From positions 1 to 17,077 of the forward strand of contig JBMOEW010000048.1 of the NCBI GenBank assembly GCA_049314555.1: a DNA stretch of 17,077 nt, given 5' to 3'. The position numbers and the translations under genes were made by a program. Below the pieces are notes generated by a model. That model ran no database searches. It saw only the letters and a program-made list of their open reading frames with translations, and had not been told where the DNA came from. The stretch comes from REEB509 sp049314555. GTDB taxonomy: Bacteria > Pseudomonadota > Alphaproteobacteria > Caulobacterales > Aquidulcibacteraceae. Each line of letters starts with the position of its first letter. The first letter of the stretch is position 1. Below are positions 7,380 to 14,734 of this stretch, piece by piece.

Positions 7380-8021
7380 ATGAGAGAAATCGCTTCGATG
7401 CTTGTCTTGGTGGCGGCCGCTTGCTTGGCAGGGTGCGGTCCTTCGATCCGAAAAGACATGCAAGAAGCGGAGGCGCGGGCGGCGCTTACGAGCTTTCTTT
7501 CAAGTCAAGGCCATGGCTGCACGGATGAAGCCATATTGGATCTGCGTGGGGCGTTGGCGTCATATTCAGTTCACATGGACGCTGCCCAGCGAACTTGGCC
7601 ACATCCTCAGCGTTATCGGCTCGCGCCCAGGGTTAACGGCGAAAACGTTGAGCTGCGGGCCTTGGATGACACTGATCTGTTGGCTTTGCTGGCGGTGCGC
7701 GACGGGCTTGCCCAAGTGTCGGACTTTGCACCGCTCGCCCAGCAGATGATCGAGCTCACCTGGACCTATCACACGCCTGACGTCCACAGACAGCGCTTTG
7801 GCGACTATAGCGAGGGTGTGCGAACGGCCAGTTGCCAGGCGTTTGTGGACGTGGCCCGGAGTCGCTTTCTCTTTGATCGTGCCATGATTCAGCGTGAGCT
7901 GACGGGGCGGGCAGAAAGCTCGATGATCTACAACAGGGCGCAGAAGGTGAACTCTGCTGAATGTGATCTAAACCGGGCCCTGATTGCAGCCGGCGGCAAA
8001 GCCGAGGCTTGCGCATCCTAG
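7380..8021 (+). CDS. Lipoprotein of unknown function
   Basis: 213 residues. The N-terminus MREIASMLVLVAAACLAGC ends in a textbook lipobox (LAGC, lipidated Cys19), so the product should be anchored in the inner or outer membrane facing the periplasm. The mature part is mostly alpha-helical in character, with four further cysteines (in GHGCTD, TASCQA, SAECDL and EACAS) that could form disulfides. No enzyme motif is recognised. The ATG at 7380 places the lipobox at the normal distance; the frame stays open to 7275, but that longer form would put 35 extra residues before the signal peptide. A second candidate start is the ATG at 7398. It converges on the autotransporter gene across a strong hairpin. 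Confidence 0.75.
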   Translation: MREIASMLVLVAAACLAGCGPSIRKDMQEAEARAALTSFLSSQGHGCTDEAILDLRGALASYSVHMDAAQRTWPHPQRYRLAPRVNGENVELRALDDTDLLALLAVRDGLAQVSDFAPLAQQMIELTWTYHTPDVHRQRFGDYSEGVRTASCQAFVDVARSRFLFDRAMIQRELTGRAESSMIYNRAQKVNSAECDLNRALIAAGGKAEACAS

Positions 8022-8107
8022 CCTTTGCGCTTTGGCCCTGCGCGGGGCTACCAGCTTTAATCTTCTTCGCAGGTTATGGATGCCGGTTTGGTGGCCCGTT
8101 GGTCGCT

Positions 8108-8151
8108 GCCGGCAGGCAGGTGAGAGATCACTCACCTGCCTGCCTGCCGGC
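8108..8151. terminator. Bidirectional hairpin between convergent genes
   Basis: GGCAGGCAGGTGAG (8111-8124) and CTCACCTGCCTGCC (8131-8144) form a perfect 14-bp stem around a 6-base loop AGATCA. GCC at 8108-8110 can pair with GGC at 8149-8151 if four bases are bulged. It lies between the stops of the lipoprotein (+) and the autotransporter (-), as expected for a shared terminator. There is no T-run on either side, so termination may need Rho, or the hairpin may protect mRNA ends. Confidence 0.65.
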
Positions 8152-8164
8152 GCGCCTCCAGCCC

Positions 8165-11100
8165 TTACCAGGCGATCTTTACGCCGACCTGGGCGCTGGA
8201 CACTTCTGCGTCATCCCGATCGAGCGAGGTCTCGTAGGAGACGTTCAAAGTGGCTCGATCAGAAAGCTCGATGTCGAGGCCAAGGTTCAGGTCAAACCAA
8301 GCACGATCTGGCTTGTCTCCGGGCAGAGGACCAATCGGCGTGCCCGGGGCGGCAACGAACGTCGCCCCCGAAATCACGTCAGTGTCCATCTCGATGGCAT
8401 ACACATAGCCAACTGTGGCGTGCGGATAGAACGTCCGTGTTCCGCCTTCTGGGGTGTAGGCCCCGAATAGGGTGCCGCTTGCCCGTGCAAGGGTGGAGGC
8501 GGCACTCCGGTCGGGGATCGCCAAGGCAGCAGCACCGCCTCGCTCTGCGTATCCGTCCACATCGATGTTGACGCTATCAACCGAGATCCGCGGGGAGAAG
8601 TTTACGCTGCCGAGGTCGGTGATGGTCGATGCCGCAATCCCAAAACTCTGGATCGAGGCCGTGGTGGAAGCCGACAGGGCCGAGGATCCGGCAACCCGCC
8701 GCAACGACATGTCCGTCTCGCCGAAGCCTGCATAACCAAACAGGGTCAAGCCGCTTTGCATCGCGTATTCACCAAAGGCACCAATTTGGTAGCCTTCGTT
8801 TTCTGACTGCGCGTTGCCTCGGGCGGGGCCAGTCTCGCCCGTTACAAATTGCACGGCGGCCCCAAGGGTGAACCCTGAGCCAATCGCAGAAGCTTCCGCG
8901 CCAAGGGTGTAGGCGGTGGCATCGAAGTCGGCCGTGCCGCCGGTGGTTGATGGCATTGCGTCGCCCCGAACAGCGCGGACATTGGCAAAGACAGAATAGC
9001 CCTTGGAATCTGCCGACCCGGTACCAGCCAGTGGGCTGGTTGTTGGTGCGGCATCGCTGGTATGGCCAAGGCTTGCTTGATCCAGGAGCGCGTATTGTGC
9101 GCCAGCCATGTTTGCGCCGGATTGTTGCTCGGCTTGCCGGATTGCGGAGCGTTGGCTGAGCACATCGCCAAATAAGGGGCTGGTGGTTCGGACCATATCA
9201 ACGCCCGCGAGGCTGTCGTTCGGTGACAATTGCTCCAAGAAGTCGCGCGCTTGCGCCGGGGTGAGGACATCCAGTTCGCTAAAGAGGCTCGAAACGGACC
9301 CGAAGCTTGAAGACCGACGCAAGGTGTCCAAGGCCGAGCCGAAAGATGTCTGCGGTGCTGATCCGCTGTTGACGAAGCTGGAGAAGGCCAGCGCGTCCAT
9401 CCGCAAACTCAACGCATTGTTGGTCTGAGTCACGACCGGGAAAAGCAAGCCCGAGTTCGAGGCGGTGATCAATGCAAAGGCACCGGTGATACCGCCTGTA
9501 GCGGTGGCGACGGTCCAGCTGTCGTTGAAGCGCGCCCGATAGTTGGCGAAGTTCACAGCGAGGGCACCGCCGTTCAACACGAGGCTGCCGTTGATGTTGA
9601 AACGGTCTGCCACCGTGGAGGAGGCAACATCGATCCCCATTACGCCGGTCTGACCCACGCCGAGACCGCCGTTGATGGTGAGCGTCCCCGCCGTACCTGC
9701 GGTGCCCGGCGTAATGACGCCGCCCACGACACCAACGCCTGCCACCGTGGTGATGGTGCCATTGCCTTGGACCGTGCCACCGAGAACATTAAGGGCGCGT
9801 GGCGCAAACGTTCCGTCCACGTTCAAGACACCAGCGTCCACGAATGAACTGATGGTGGTGTTGAGCCGTGACCCTGCCGTGATGTTGAGGTTGGAGCCCG
9901 CCCCGCGGACGCTCAAGCGATCAATCGTGATTGTGTTGTTGCCGCTCAGGTTCAGCGTGCCAGCGGCGCGGAGGTTCACTTCGAACCAGCGCGTCGAGTT
10001 TTGCAAGCCGGCCGTGCCGAGAACGTTGTTAGGGACAAAGTTGGTGCTGCCAGGGCCAGTGAGCGCGCCAGACGAGACGGGGATGAGCGTGCCCGTCGTC
10101 CAGAGTGCTGTGGTGTTGGCGGTGGCATCTGGCGTGCCAGGAATGGTGGTCTCGCCCGCGCCGGCATTGTGTGCCGCCATGTTGGTCAAGAGACCTTCTT
10201 GGGAGGACGATTGACTGGCCCCTGCCATATCGGCCAAGCGGAATTCGTTGATCCCCACACCGCCTGCCTGTTCTGGCTGTGCAATGGCGTCGATCTGGAG
10301 GCCGGATAGCCCGATCTGGCCTGGCATCGCGATGTACTGGAGCGCCGGGCCGCCTGCATCCGGAGCTGGTTCTGCTGTGCCTCCAGTGGGGGGGCAGGTG
10401 CCGAGGAAGGCACAAGTCGCTGGCGGCGACGGGTTGGGGCGGACTGTGCCGACGTTCGGTGTGGCGCTAGACACGCCCAATCCGGCCGTGGTCGGCACAC
10501 CGTTCACCAGGGTGGACCCTGACAGGGTGAAGTAGAGGGGATCCATCTCCTGTGTCCAAGTGGTGGCGTCAGTCCATTCGCGGACGCCGCCAGCAGCCGT
10601 GACGTATTTGTAGGGGTTGTTAACTACGATCTGGTCCCAATAGAGGAACAGTGGGTTCCAGCCGCTGGTGCTGCCCATGCAGCTGAAGTTGGCGCCGACG
10701 TTCGTGTTTTGGCAGGTGCGGATGAAGTTGTCGTTTGGGTTGCCGATGCTCTCAAAGAAGAAGCGCGATCCTTGGCTGAGGACACCCAGCGAAACCTCGC
10801 GGCCGAAGGCATTCGTGACCAAGGGAGAGCCCGAATCTCCTGGTGCTGTGATTGATTCATCGGCGGTTGCGTTGCCCGGGAAGATATCCGGATCAAGCGT
10901 GCTTGCGTTCAGCGAAGTCGTGCCAGGACCGTTGAAGAACGGCCGTGTGGCGCGCAGCGGATCGTCGAAATCGGCCCAGTACATGTCTTGATAGATCAGC
11001 GTGCCGGGCGAAGAGATGTTGGCGATGGGCGTCCCATAAAAGGCAATATTGATGTCGCGCTGGTTGCCCAGGAAGCTCATTACGTTGGTACCGAGTCGGC

Positions 11101-11788
11101 GCTGGAAGTCGCTCACGCGGGTCGTGCCTGGCTCGGTCCCGGACTGCCCAAAGCCGCCAATGGTGACGGGAACGGTTCCAGTGACAGGTGAGAACAGGAG
11201 GCCGATGCCGTCGCGGGCGTCGCGGCCCAGCAATTCGCTGGGATTGGCGAAACCGGCAATCGCCACATCCGCTGGCAAGAACGTGCCGTCATTGGCGGGG
11301 CGGGCTGGGCCGAAGCGGGAGCGGGGATCGTACCAGACGAACACAGAGTCCGTCATTGTTCGTCCATCCGCGCCTGGCTGCGTGCCGAAGTCCTGGCTAA
11401 ACAGCCAGTTCCGCAAATTGGGGTTACCGAAGGTCGGATCGGTGGTGTAGCCAACGGCGGCGCGGTTGCCTGGGGCGGTGGGTGCGTCATAGCTGCCCGG
11501 GTTTAAGCCATCAACACAGTGGGCCGCAAACAACACGGTGCGTGGGTTAATCAGCAGGCCCGTGCAGGTGCCGCCGGAGTTTCCCGCTTCGTTGCGGATG
11601 CCAAGGCCCACCCAGTAGGGACGAGTGTTTTGGTTGTCCACGGCCTGAGCCGGCGTGCGCGTGTCGGGCGTTACAAGCGCTTCGGCGTTTTGCACGGAAG
11701 CTGTTGAAACCAGGCCCAAGCCCAGTGCCGTTAGGCCAGCCGTCTGCAACAACCGGTTCAAAAAACCGGTACCTGATTTCTTGTGCAT
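8165..11788 (-). CDS. Trypsin-like serine protease autotransporter
   Basis: 1207 residues; type V secretion (autotransporter). Residues 1-37 are a Sec signal peptide ending AEA/LV. Residues about 55-340 form an S1 (trypsin-like) peptidase: His90 in FAAHC, Asp174 in LPADVAIAG, Ser319 in APGDSGSP, so the triad is complete. Residues about 540-800 are glycine/asparagine-rich beta-helix-type passenger with passenger-associated repeats (LNLSGNNTITID, TLTINGGLGV, GSLVLNGGALAV). Residues about 935-1207 are an autotransporter beta-barrel ending in aromatic Trp (KIAW). The protease would be displayed on or released from the cell surface, acting on extracellular protein. GAGGA lies nine bases before the ATG. 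A proline/cysteine patch (NPSPPATCAFLGTCPP, about 450) links protease and helix. The protease may also process its own passenger. Confidence 0.93.
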   Translation of the reverse strand: MHKKSGTGFLNRLLQTAGLTALGLGLVSTASVQNAEALVTPDTRTPAQAVDNQNTRPYWVGLGIRNEAGNSGGTCTGLLINPRTVLFAAHCVDGLNPGSYDAPTAPGNRAAVGYTTDPTFGNPNLRNWLFSQDFGTQPGADGRTMTDSVFVWYDPRSRFGPARPANDGTFLPADVAIAGFANPSELLGRDARDGIGLLFSPVTGTVPVTIGGFGQSGTEPGTTRVSDFQRRLGTNVMSFLGNQRDINIAFYGTPIANISSPGTLIYQDMYWADFDDPLRATRPFFNGPGTTSLNASTLDPDIFPGNATADESITAPGDSGSPLVTNAFGREVSLGVLSQGSRFFFESIGNPNDNFIRTCQNTNVGANFSCMGSTSGWNPLFLYWDQIVVNNPYKYVTAAGGVREWTDATTWTQEMDPLYFTLSGSTLVNGVPTTAGLGVSSATPNVGTVRPNPSPPATCAFLGTCPPTGGTAEPAPDAGGPALQYIAMPGQIGLSGLQIDAIAQPEQAGGVGINEFRLADMAGASQSSSQEGLLTNMAAHNAGAGETTIPGTPDATANTTALWTTGTLIPVSSGALTGPGSTNFVPNNVLGTAGLQNSTRWFEVNLRAAGTLNLSGNNTITIDRLSVRGAGSNLNITAGSRLNTTISSFVDAGVLNVDGTFAPRALNVLGGTVQGNGTITTVAGVGVVGGVITPGTAGTAGTLTINGGLGVGQTGVMGIDVASSTVADRFNINGSLVLNGGALAVNFANYRARFNDSWTVATATGGITGAFALITASNSGLLFPVVTQTNNALSLRMDALAFSSFVNSGSAPQTSFGSALDTLRRSSSFGSVSSLFSELDVLTPAQARDFLEQLSPNDSLAGVDMVRTTSPLFGDVLSQRSAIRQAEQQSGANMAGAQYALLDQASLGHTSDAAPTTSPLAGTGSADSKGYSVFANVRAVRGDAMPSTTGGTADFDATAYTLGAEASAIGSGFTLGAAVQFVTGETGPARGNAQSENEGYQIGAFGEYAMQSGLTLFGYAGFGETDMSLRRVAGSSALSASTTASIQSFGIAASTITDLGSVNFSPRISVDSVNIDVDGYAERGGAAALAIPDRSAASTLARASGTLFGAYTPEGGTRTFYPHATVGYVYAIEMDTDVISGATFVAAPGTPIGPLPGDKPDRAWFDLNLGLDIELSDRATLNVSYETSLDRDDAEVSSAQVGVKIAW

Positions 11789-12041
11789 GACACCCCATCC
11801 TCAATCTGTGCGGCACTCCGGCCGCTCTTTTTGTCGCTTGAGATATTCGAGCCCGGGCGCAGCTCGCCAATCCGCAAACCAGCGAACATAATGCGTGGAC
11901 TCATGTCCTCATTAACGAGCCTTTAACAAACAAACTTCGCAATTGAGCGCAAGGAAATAAGCGTTGCGCCTTCCCAGCCCGGTGCCCATGTGACAGAGAA
12001 GCCGCAACCCGCCAAATTGTGTGGTTTATGGGAGAGCGACG
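11789..12041. promoter_or_regulatory. Divergent intergenic region, autotransporter / small lipoprotein
   Basis: About 250 bp with no supported gene, visibly more AT-rich around 11905-11960 (repeated TTTAACAAAC-like stretches) than the coding DNA. It should contain divergent promoters for the autotransporter (leftward) and the small lipoprotein (rightward). I cannot name convincing promoter hexamers. A longer minus-strand reading frame crosses it but looks like a shadow, with no start signal or recognisable motif. Confidence 0.4.
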
Positions 12042-12299
12042 ATGTGCAAGGGCGGGACGCTGTTGATATTGGCGGCCACAATGGGATGCAAAGCGGCGAT
12101 CGAAGAACCGCCCCAGCCGAAAGCCGTTGACGTGAACGCTTCCCCGGTCGAACGGGTCGCAGACACCCCTGCAACACCCGCCACCGTGCCGACGTCGGTA
12201 CCGCCCCACGAGCAATTGATCGGTGCCGCAAATCAAGTGCCGATGGAGCGTCTTTATCCCGAAGGCGTTACACCGCCGCCGGAAGAGCAGAAGAAATAA
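12042..12299 (+). CDS. Small proline-rich lipoprotein candidate
   Basis: 85 residues. MCKGGTLLILAATMGCKAA looks like a short lipoprotein signal with Cys16 as the lipidation site, though TMGC is a weaker lipobox than usual. The remainder is polar and rich in Pro, Ala and Glu (EEPPQPKAVD, TPATPATVPTSVPP, EGVTPPPEEQKK), typical of a flexible envelope tether; no domain is recognised. The ATG at 12042 is chosen because GGGAGAGCGACG precedes it, a fair Shine-Dalgarno; the in-frame ATG at 12021 has none. Divergent from the autotransporter gene, so the two could share control. Confidence 0.62.
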   Translation: MCKGGTLLILAATMGCKAAIEEPPQPKAVDVNASPVERVADTPATPATVPTSVPPHEQLIGAANQVPMERLYPEGVTPPPEEQKK

Positions 12300-12383
12300 A
12301 CCGGACCTGGACAACGCCACATTTGGTGAAGAGCCGATCCTGGCCTGGGCGGCGGGTTGAAGAATGCAACTTTTGACGCGATC

Positions 12384-12404
12384 GGGCATTTGTCGGAAAT
12401 GCCC
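12384..12404. terminator. Hairpin between small lipoprotein and toxin-antitoxin genes
   Basis: GGGCATTT (12384-12391) and AAATGCCC (12397-12404) form a perfect 8-bp stem with loop GTCGG. It sits right at the stop codon of the leftward chimeric antitoxin gene and about 85 bp past the stop of the rightward lipoprotein. No T-run follows on either strand, so it may act as a Rho-assisted or bidirectional terminator. Confidence 0.55.
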
Positions 12405-12826
12405 TAGTTCGCAGGCTGAGGCACGCTCTGCAAGGGCAGTTGCGCCTCTTCCCAGGATCGCAAGCCGCCGCGATACCAGTAGACGCGGGTGAAACCGGCT
12501 GCCTGTGCGCGCAGGACGGCGTTGTACGATTCCCAGCAAGCCGCTCCGGCTCCCAGCAAGCCGCTCCGGCGCAGAAAAACACGATCACCCGGCATCTCGT
12601 CGCCTTCCAACGGCGCTCGATCAGGAACCAACGCCAACACCGCTGCAGCGCCTGCGGAACTGGCGCGACCAATGCGCTGACGCACGTGACGCAGCGCCTT
12701 TAGTTCGCCGATGCGTTCAGCGATGAGCGTGGAGAGGAATTGATTGATCGACACGCCTTGCGCATCGGCCATCTCGCGCGCGTCCTCCATCAGTGTTTCC
12801 GGTAGACAGAGAGGAAAATTGCTCAT
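12404..12826 (-). CDS. Chimeric ORF: ribbon-helix-helix antitoxin joined to rhodanese tail
   Basis: 140 residues. Residues 1-48 (PLCLPETLMEDAREMADAQG, SINQFLSTLIAERIGEL) fit a ribbon-helix-helix antitoxin of the HicB-like/CopG type; residues 49-80 resemble the acidic C-terminal tail such antitoxins use to bind a toxin. Residues about 93-140 (AACWESYNAVLRAQ, GFTRVYWYRGGLRSWEEAQLP) match the C-terminal third of a single-domain rhodanese, including the CW-x-S-x-NA and WYRGG signatures. The N-terminal rhodanese strands are missing, so no sulfurtransferase activity is expected. AGGAGG three bases before the ATG supports the start at 12826. It lies 67 bp after vapC and may be in the same transcript. 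A cognate toxin is not visible. The antitoxin part may still bind DNA; the tail looks like a recombination product. Confidence 0.7.
   Translation of the reverse strand: MSNFPLCLPETLMEDAREMADAQGVSINQFLSTLIAERIGELKALRHVRQRIGRASSAGAAAVLALVPDRAPLEGDEMPGDRVFLRRSGLLGAGAACWESYNAVLRAQAAGFTRVYWYRGGLRSWEEAQLPLQSVPQPAN
12531..12570. repeat. Perfect 20-bp tandem duplication
   Basis: TCCCAGCAAGCCGCTCCGGC occurs twice in direct succession (12531-12550 and 12551-12570) with no mismatch. Because 20 is not a multiple of three, it shifts the reading frame. On the minus strand it lies exactly at the change from the antitoxin-derived frame to the rhodanese frame in the chimeric ORF. With one copy, the rhodanese frame would read FFCAGAACWESYNAV. 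Confidence 0.95.
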
Positions 12827-12893
12827 GCACCTCCTCTTGCCAATTTGGCGACAAGCTCGCCTGGCTTGGTCGCGTTGAGCAACCCGACCGCGT

Positions 12894-13310
12894 CTACGAA
12901 GCCCACGGATCGATGACACTCACGCCCAGAGGCGCAAAGTCGCGGACGTTGCGTGTTGCGACCGCAGCGCCTCGCACATTTGCGCAGGTTGCAATGAGCG
13001 CATCAATAGGATCGGTATTCGCGCCCTGAGAAGCGGCGCTCGCACGAAGACGCCCAGCCCGTTCGGCGACATTTGCATCGATATCGACGATGCGCCCAGC
13101 GAACTGACTTTGGATGGCTCCAACCCAGGCGATCAGTTTCGCTCGGCGCGCCGGGTCGCTTGCGCGCTCGGCGCCGAAAACGAGTTCGTGGATCGTGAGC
13201 GCGGAGATGAGCGGATCGGTTTGAGCGCGTACAAAGGCTAGGACCTTTGGATCAGGTTTCGAGCGCACCAGCTCCGAAACGACATTGGTGTCCAGCAGCA
13301 CCTTGGTCAT
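12894..13310 (-). CDS. vapC: VapC-type PIN-domain toxin (type II TA)
   Basis: 138 residues, the normal size for VapC/FitB-like toxins. PIN-domain acidic residues are all present: Asp7 in VLLDTNV, Glu42 in TIHELVFG, Asp103 in DPIDALIATCA and Asp124 in TRNVRDF. The family is Mg-dependent ribonucleases that cut tRNA or rRNA and stop growth when the antitoxin is lost. Its ATG overlaps the Phd-type antitoxin stop by 4 bp (ATGA), the usual coupled antitoxin-toxin order. The RNA target cannot be read from sequence. The ribbon-helix-helix chimeric ORF follows 67 bp downstream. Confidence 0.92.
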   Translation of the reverse strand: MTKVLLDTNVVSELVRSKPDPKVLAFVRAQTDPLISALTIHELVFGAERASDPARRAKLIAWVGAIQSQFAGRIVDIDANVAERAGRLRASAASQGANTDPIDALIATCANVRGAAVATRNVRDFAPLGVSVIDPWAS

Positions 13311-13573
13311 GACGCCGGGCTGCTGTTGCCCGCGAATGGGTCGGTGCGATGCGAGCGGCGAGCGGGTAATTCGAGTTCATCGCCGGCCGGGGCGTTGTCG
13401 ACTAGCCAAGATCCAAGCGCCGATGGATGCAGCGCCTCCCAGGTTTTGGCGGAGACCACCACGCATGCTTCGTCGGTCATGCCGATACGCTGTGGTTCGC
13501 CGGCTCTCGCGCGTCGCAACAGTTCCGACAGTTGCGCCTTTGCATCTTGGACCGTCCAAATATCGTTAGCCAT
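13307..13573 (-). CDS. Phd/YefM-family antitoxin
   Basis: 88 residues from the ATG at 13573: NDIWTVQDAKAQLSELLRRARAGEPQRIGMTDEACVVVSAKTWEAL matches the DNA-binding N-terminal fold of Phd/YefM antitoxins (TVQDAKAQLSELL, then a short beta-hairpin and VVVS). Residues 55-88 are the toxin-neutralising tail. GAGGG four bases before the ATG supports this start over the longer in-frame one at 13618. It should repress its own promoter together with the toxin; a palindrome just upstream is the candidate site. Translation is coupled to vapC by a 4-bp overlap. Confidence 0.88.
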   Translation of the reverse strand: MANDIWTVQDAKAQLSELLRRARAGEPQRIGMTDEACVVVSAKTWEALHPSALGSWLVDNAPAGDELELPARRSHRTDPFAGNSSPAS

Positions 13574-13601
13574 CGCACCCTCTGTATAGGTCGCATATAG
13601 A

Positions 13602-13615
13602 CTAGACCAGTCTAG
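13602..13615. promoter_or_regulatory. Palindromic operator candidate upstream of phd-vapC
   Basis: CTAGAC-CA-GTCTAG is a perfect 6-bp inverted repeat with a 2-bp spacer, 29 bp upstream of the antitoxin start. Phd and related antitoxins autoregulate by binding such palindromes at their promoter. TATA-like stretches (CTATAC and CTATATG on the minus strand) lie between it and the start codon and could include the -10 box. Confidence 0.6.
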
Positions 13616-13796
13616 CATGCAAGGCTTTTAGTGGGGCGCATTCCAATTTGGAGAAAGCTGTTTTATCTGCATCAACGAATTGATATGTCTTAGGGTTATG
13701 TTCTCGATTGCCGCTATGATGGATTGGAAGGAGAGAAGAAGCTTTTCAATCACTTATACGCGCGCTGGCACACGGCGGGCACACGCAGTTCTGTAG

Positions 13797-13814
13797 CCGC
13801 GCGTTTCCGCGCGG
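13797..13814 (-). terminator. GC hairpin with GAAA loop after the Fic-Abi operon
   Basis: On the minus strand CCGCGCG-GAAA-CGCGCGG forms a 7-bp all-GC stem closed by a GNRA-type tetraloop, about 32 bases after the Abi stop codon. It lacks a T-run on that strand; on the plus strand TGTTTT follows. The position fits an operon-end structure. The rest of the gap 13616-13845 is AT-richer and holds no gene I can support. Confidence 0.5.
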
Positions 13815-13845
13815 TGTTTTGCAGTTCCGGAAGTGTGGGGTTAGC

Positions 13846-14721
13846 TCAGTGCGCGTGGAGCGCCTTCGTCGGAAACTTCTGCTGCCACGTATCGATGACA
13901 AAGAGGCCGATGTTTCCGGCGGCGTGGATCGCGAGCCGCGCGATACGGGCGTCAATACGACGAAATCCCTTTTCTCGTCCGTGAGCATCACCGACGTGGG
14001 TGCGGAGTGCACCGATCCCTTGGACGACCGTCGATAGACCGCCGAGAATGGTTTTGATGTCTTCGGCCGCCTCAGGCGGCAAATCTTCGCGATCTGGTGA
14101 TAGGCCGAGTGGTGCGCGAACGGCTCGATAGAGGCCCTGAATGTCCTTTTTGTCCGGTAACGGCAGGCCCAATTCTATCAAGACAGAGCGACACACGCTC
14201 TCAACAATCGAGCATGCGGCGGTTACCGCATCCTCTGGATCGCTCTCTGCGTTTGCCAGCGCACGCTCCAACTCACGCTGCACTGTATCGAGGTCTAGCG
14301 TTCGGGCGACGGCAACAAGCCCTGAAACGATGGGAGCGCTCGTGCCTGCTGTGACGAGGCGGACGCGTCCGCCTTGATGTTGAAGTTCGACGCCGTCCAA
14401 ACGCAGATAGGTGTTCAGATGATCAATAACTTGGGACTGCCGCTCTGGCTCGCGCGCGAAATCACGCGGATCAGCAGCATGTTCAATGATCGTTTGCAGT
14501 GTCTGCAATTCTTCACGGCGATGCAGGTCTAAGAGGGCTTTAGTGAGGGCAGGTAGGCGCGAATTACTACCGACGCTCATATCGACGCCGCACGCTCGCA
14601 TGAAGCTCCCGATTTTGGGGCCGGACCGATAGATGCCGATGGGTGGGCTGGTGTCATTGGCTGAACCACCTGAAATGATCAAGGCCAACGCATCGATTGT
14701 TTGAGGCGATAGGCGAAACAC
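13846..14721 (-). CDS. Abortive-infection family protein (Abi_C-like)
   Basis: 291 residues from a GTG start. The N-terminal half (1-110) is not recognised. Residues about 165-280 match the abortive-infection C-terminal domain: SIVESVCRSVLIELG, KKDIQGLYRAVRAPLGLSPD, LGGLSTVVQGIGALRTHVGDAHG, then AIHAAGNIGLFVIDTW. The RTHVGDAH core (Arg240...His247) fits the R-x4-6-H pattern of HEPN ribonucleases; this is inference, not proof of RNase activity. The family is tied to phage-induced growth arrest. The start is firm: GGGGAG lies eight bases upstream and overlaps the fic stop codon, implying translational coupling. An upstream in-frame ATG (14817) lies inside fic and is unlikely. It probably acts with, or is controlled by, the Fic protein. 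Confidence 0.85.
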   Translation of the reverse strand: MFRLSPQTIDALALIISGGSANDTSPPIGIYRSGPKIGSFMRACGVDMSVGSNSRLPALTKALLDLHRREELQTLQTIIEHAADPRDFAREPERQSQVIDHLNTYLRLDGVELQHQGGRVRLVTAGTSAPIVSGLVAVARTLDLDTVQRELERALANAESDPEDAVTAACSIVESVCRSVLIELGLPLPDKKDIQGLYRAVRAPLGLSPDREDLPPEAAEDIKTILGGLSTVVQGIGALRTHVGDAHGREKGFRRIDARIARLAIHAAGNIGLFVIDTWQQKFPTKALHAH

Positions 14722-14734
14722 GGCTATCGCTCCC

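Noticed and set aside
7754..7787. Possible small antisense ORF opposite the lipoprotein gene
   Set aside because: No start context, no conserved motif, and fully inside a coherent lipoprotein frame.
9672..10214. 180-codon plus-strand frame, Val/Pro-rich, inside the autotransporter
   Set aside because: Antisense image of the repetitive Gly/Thr/Asn-rich passenger; composition is explained by that repeat region.
11901..12539. 212-codon minus-strand frame across the autotransporter/lipoprotein gap
   Set aside because: It lies opposite the small lipoprotein and begins at the 20-bp duplication in the wrong frame; composition is Arg/His/Cys-heavy and no motif or ribosome site is visible.
12404..12560. 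PQQ-associated CXXCW protein
   Set aside because: The CWESYNA motif is shared with ordinary rhodanese-like proteins; spacing of the upstream Cys (CAGAACW) and the truncated domain do not support the specific family.
12384..13845. CRISPR or tandem-spacer array
   Set aside because: The hairpins and the 20-bp duplication here are single events with no evenly spaced repeat-spacer pattern; no cas gene is present in the window.
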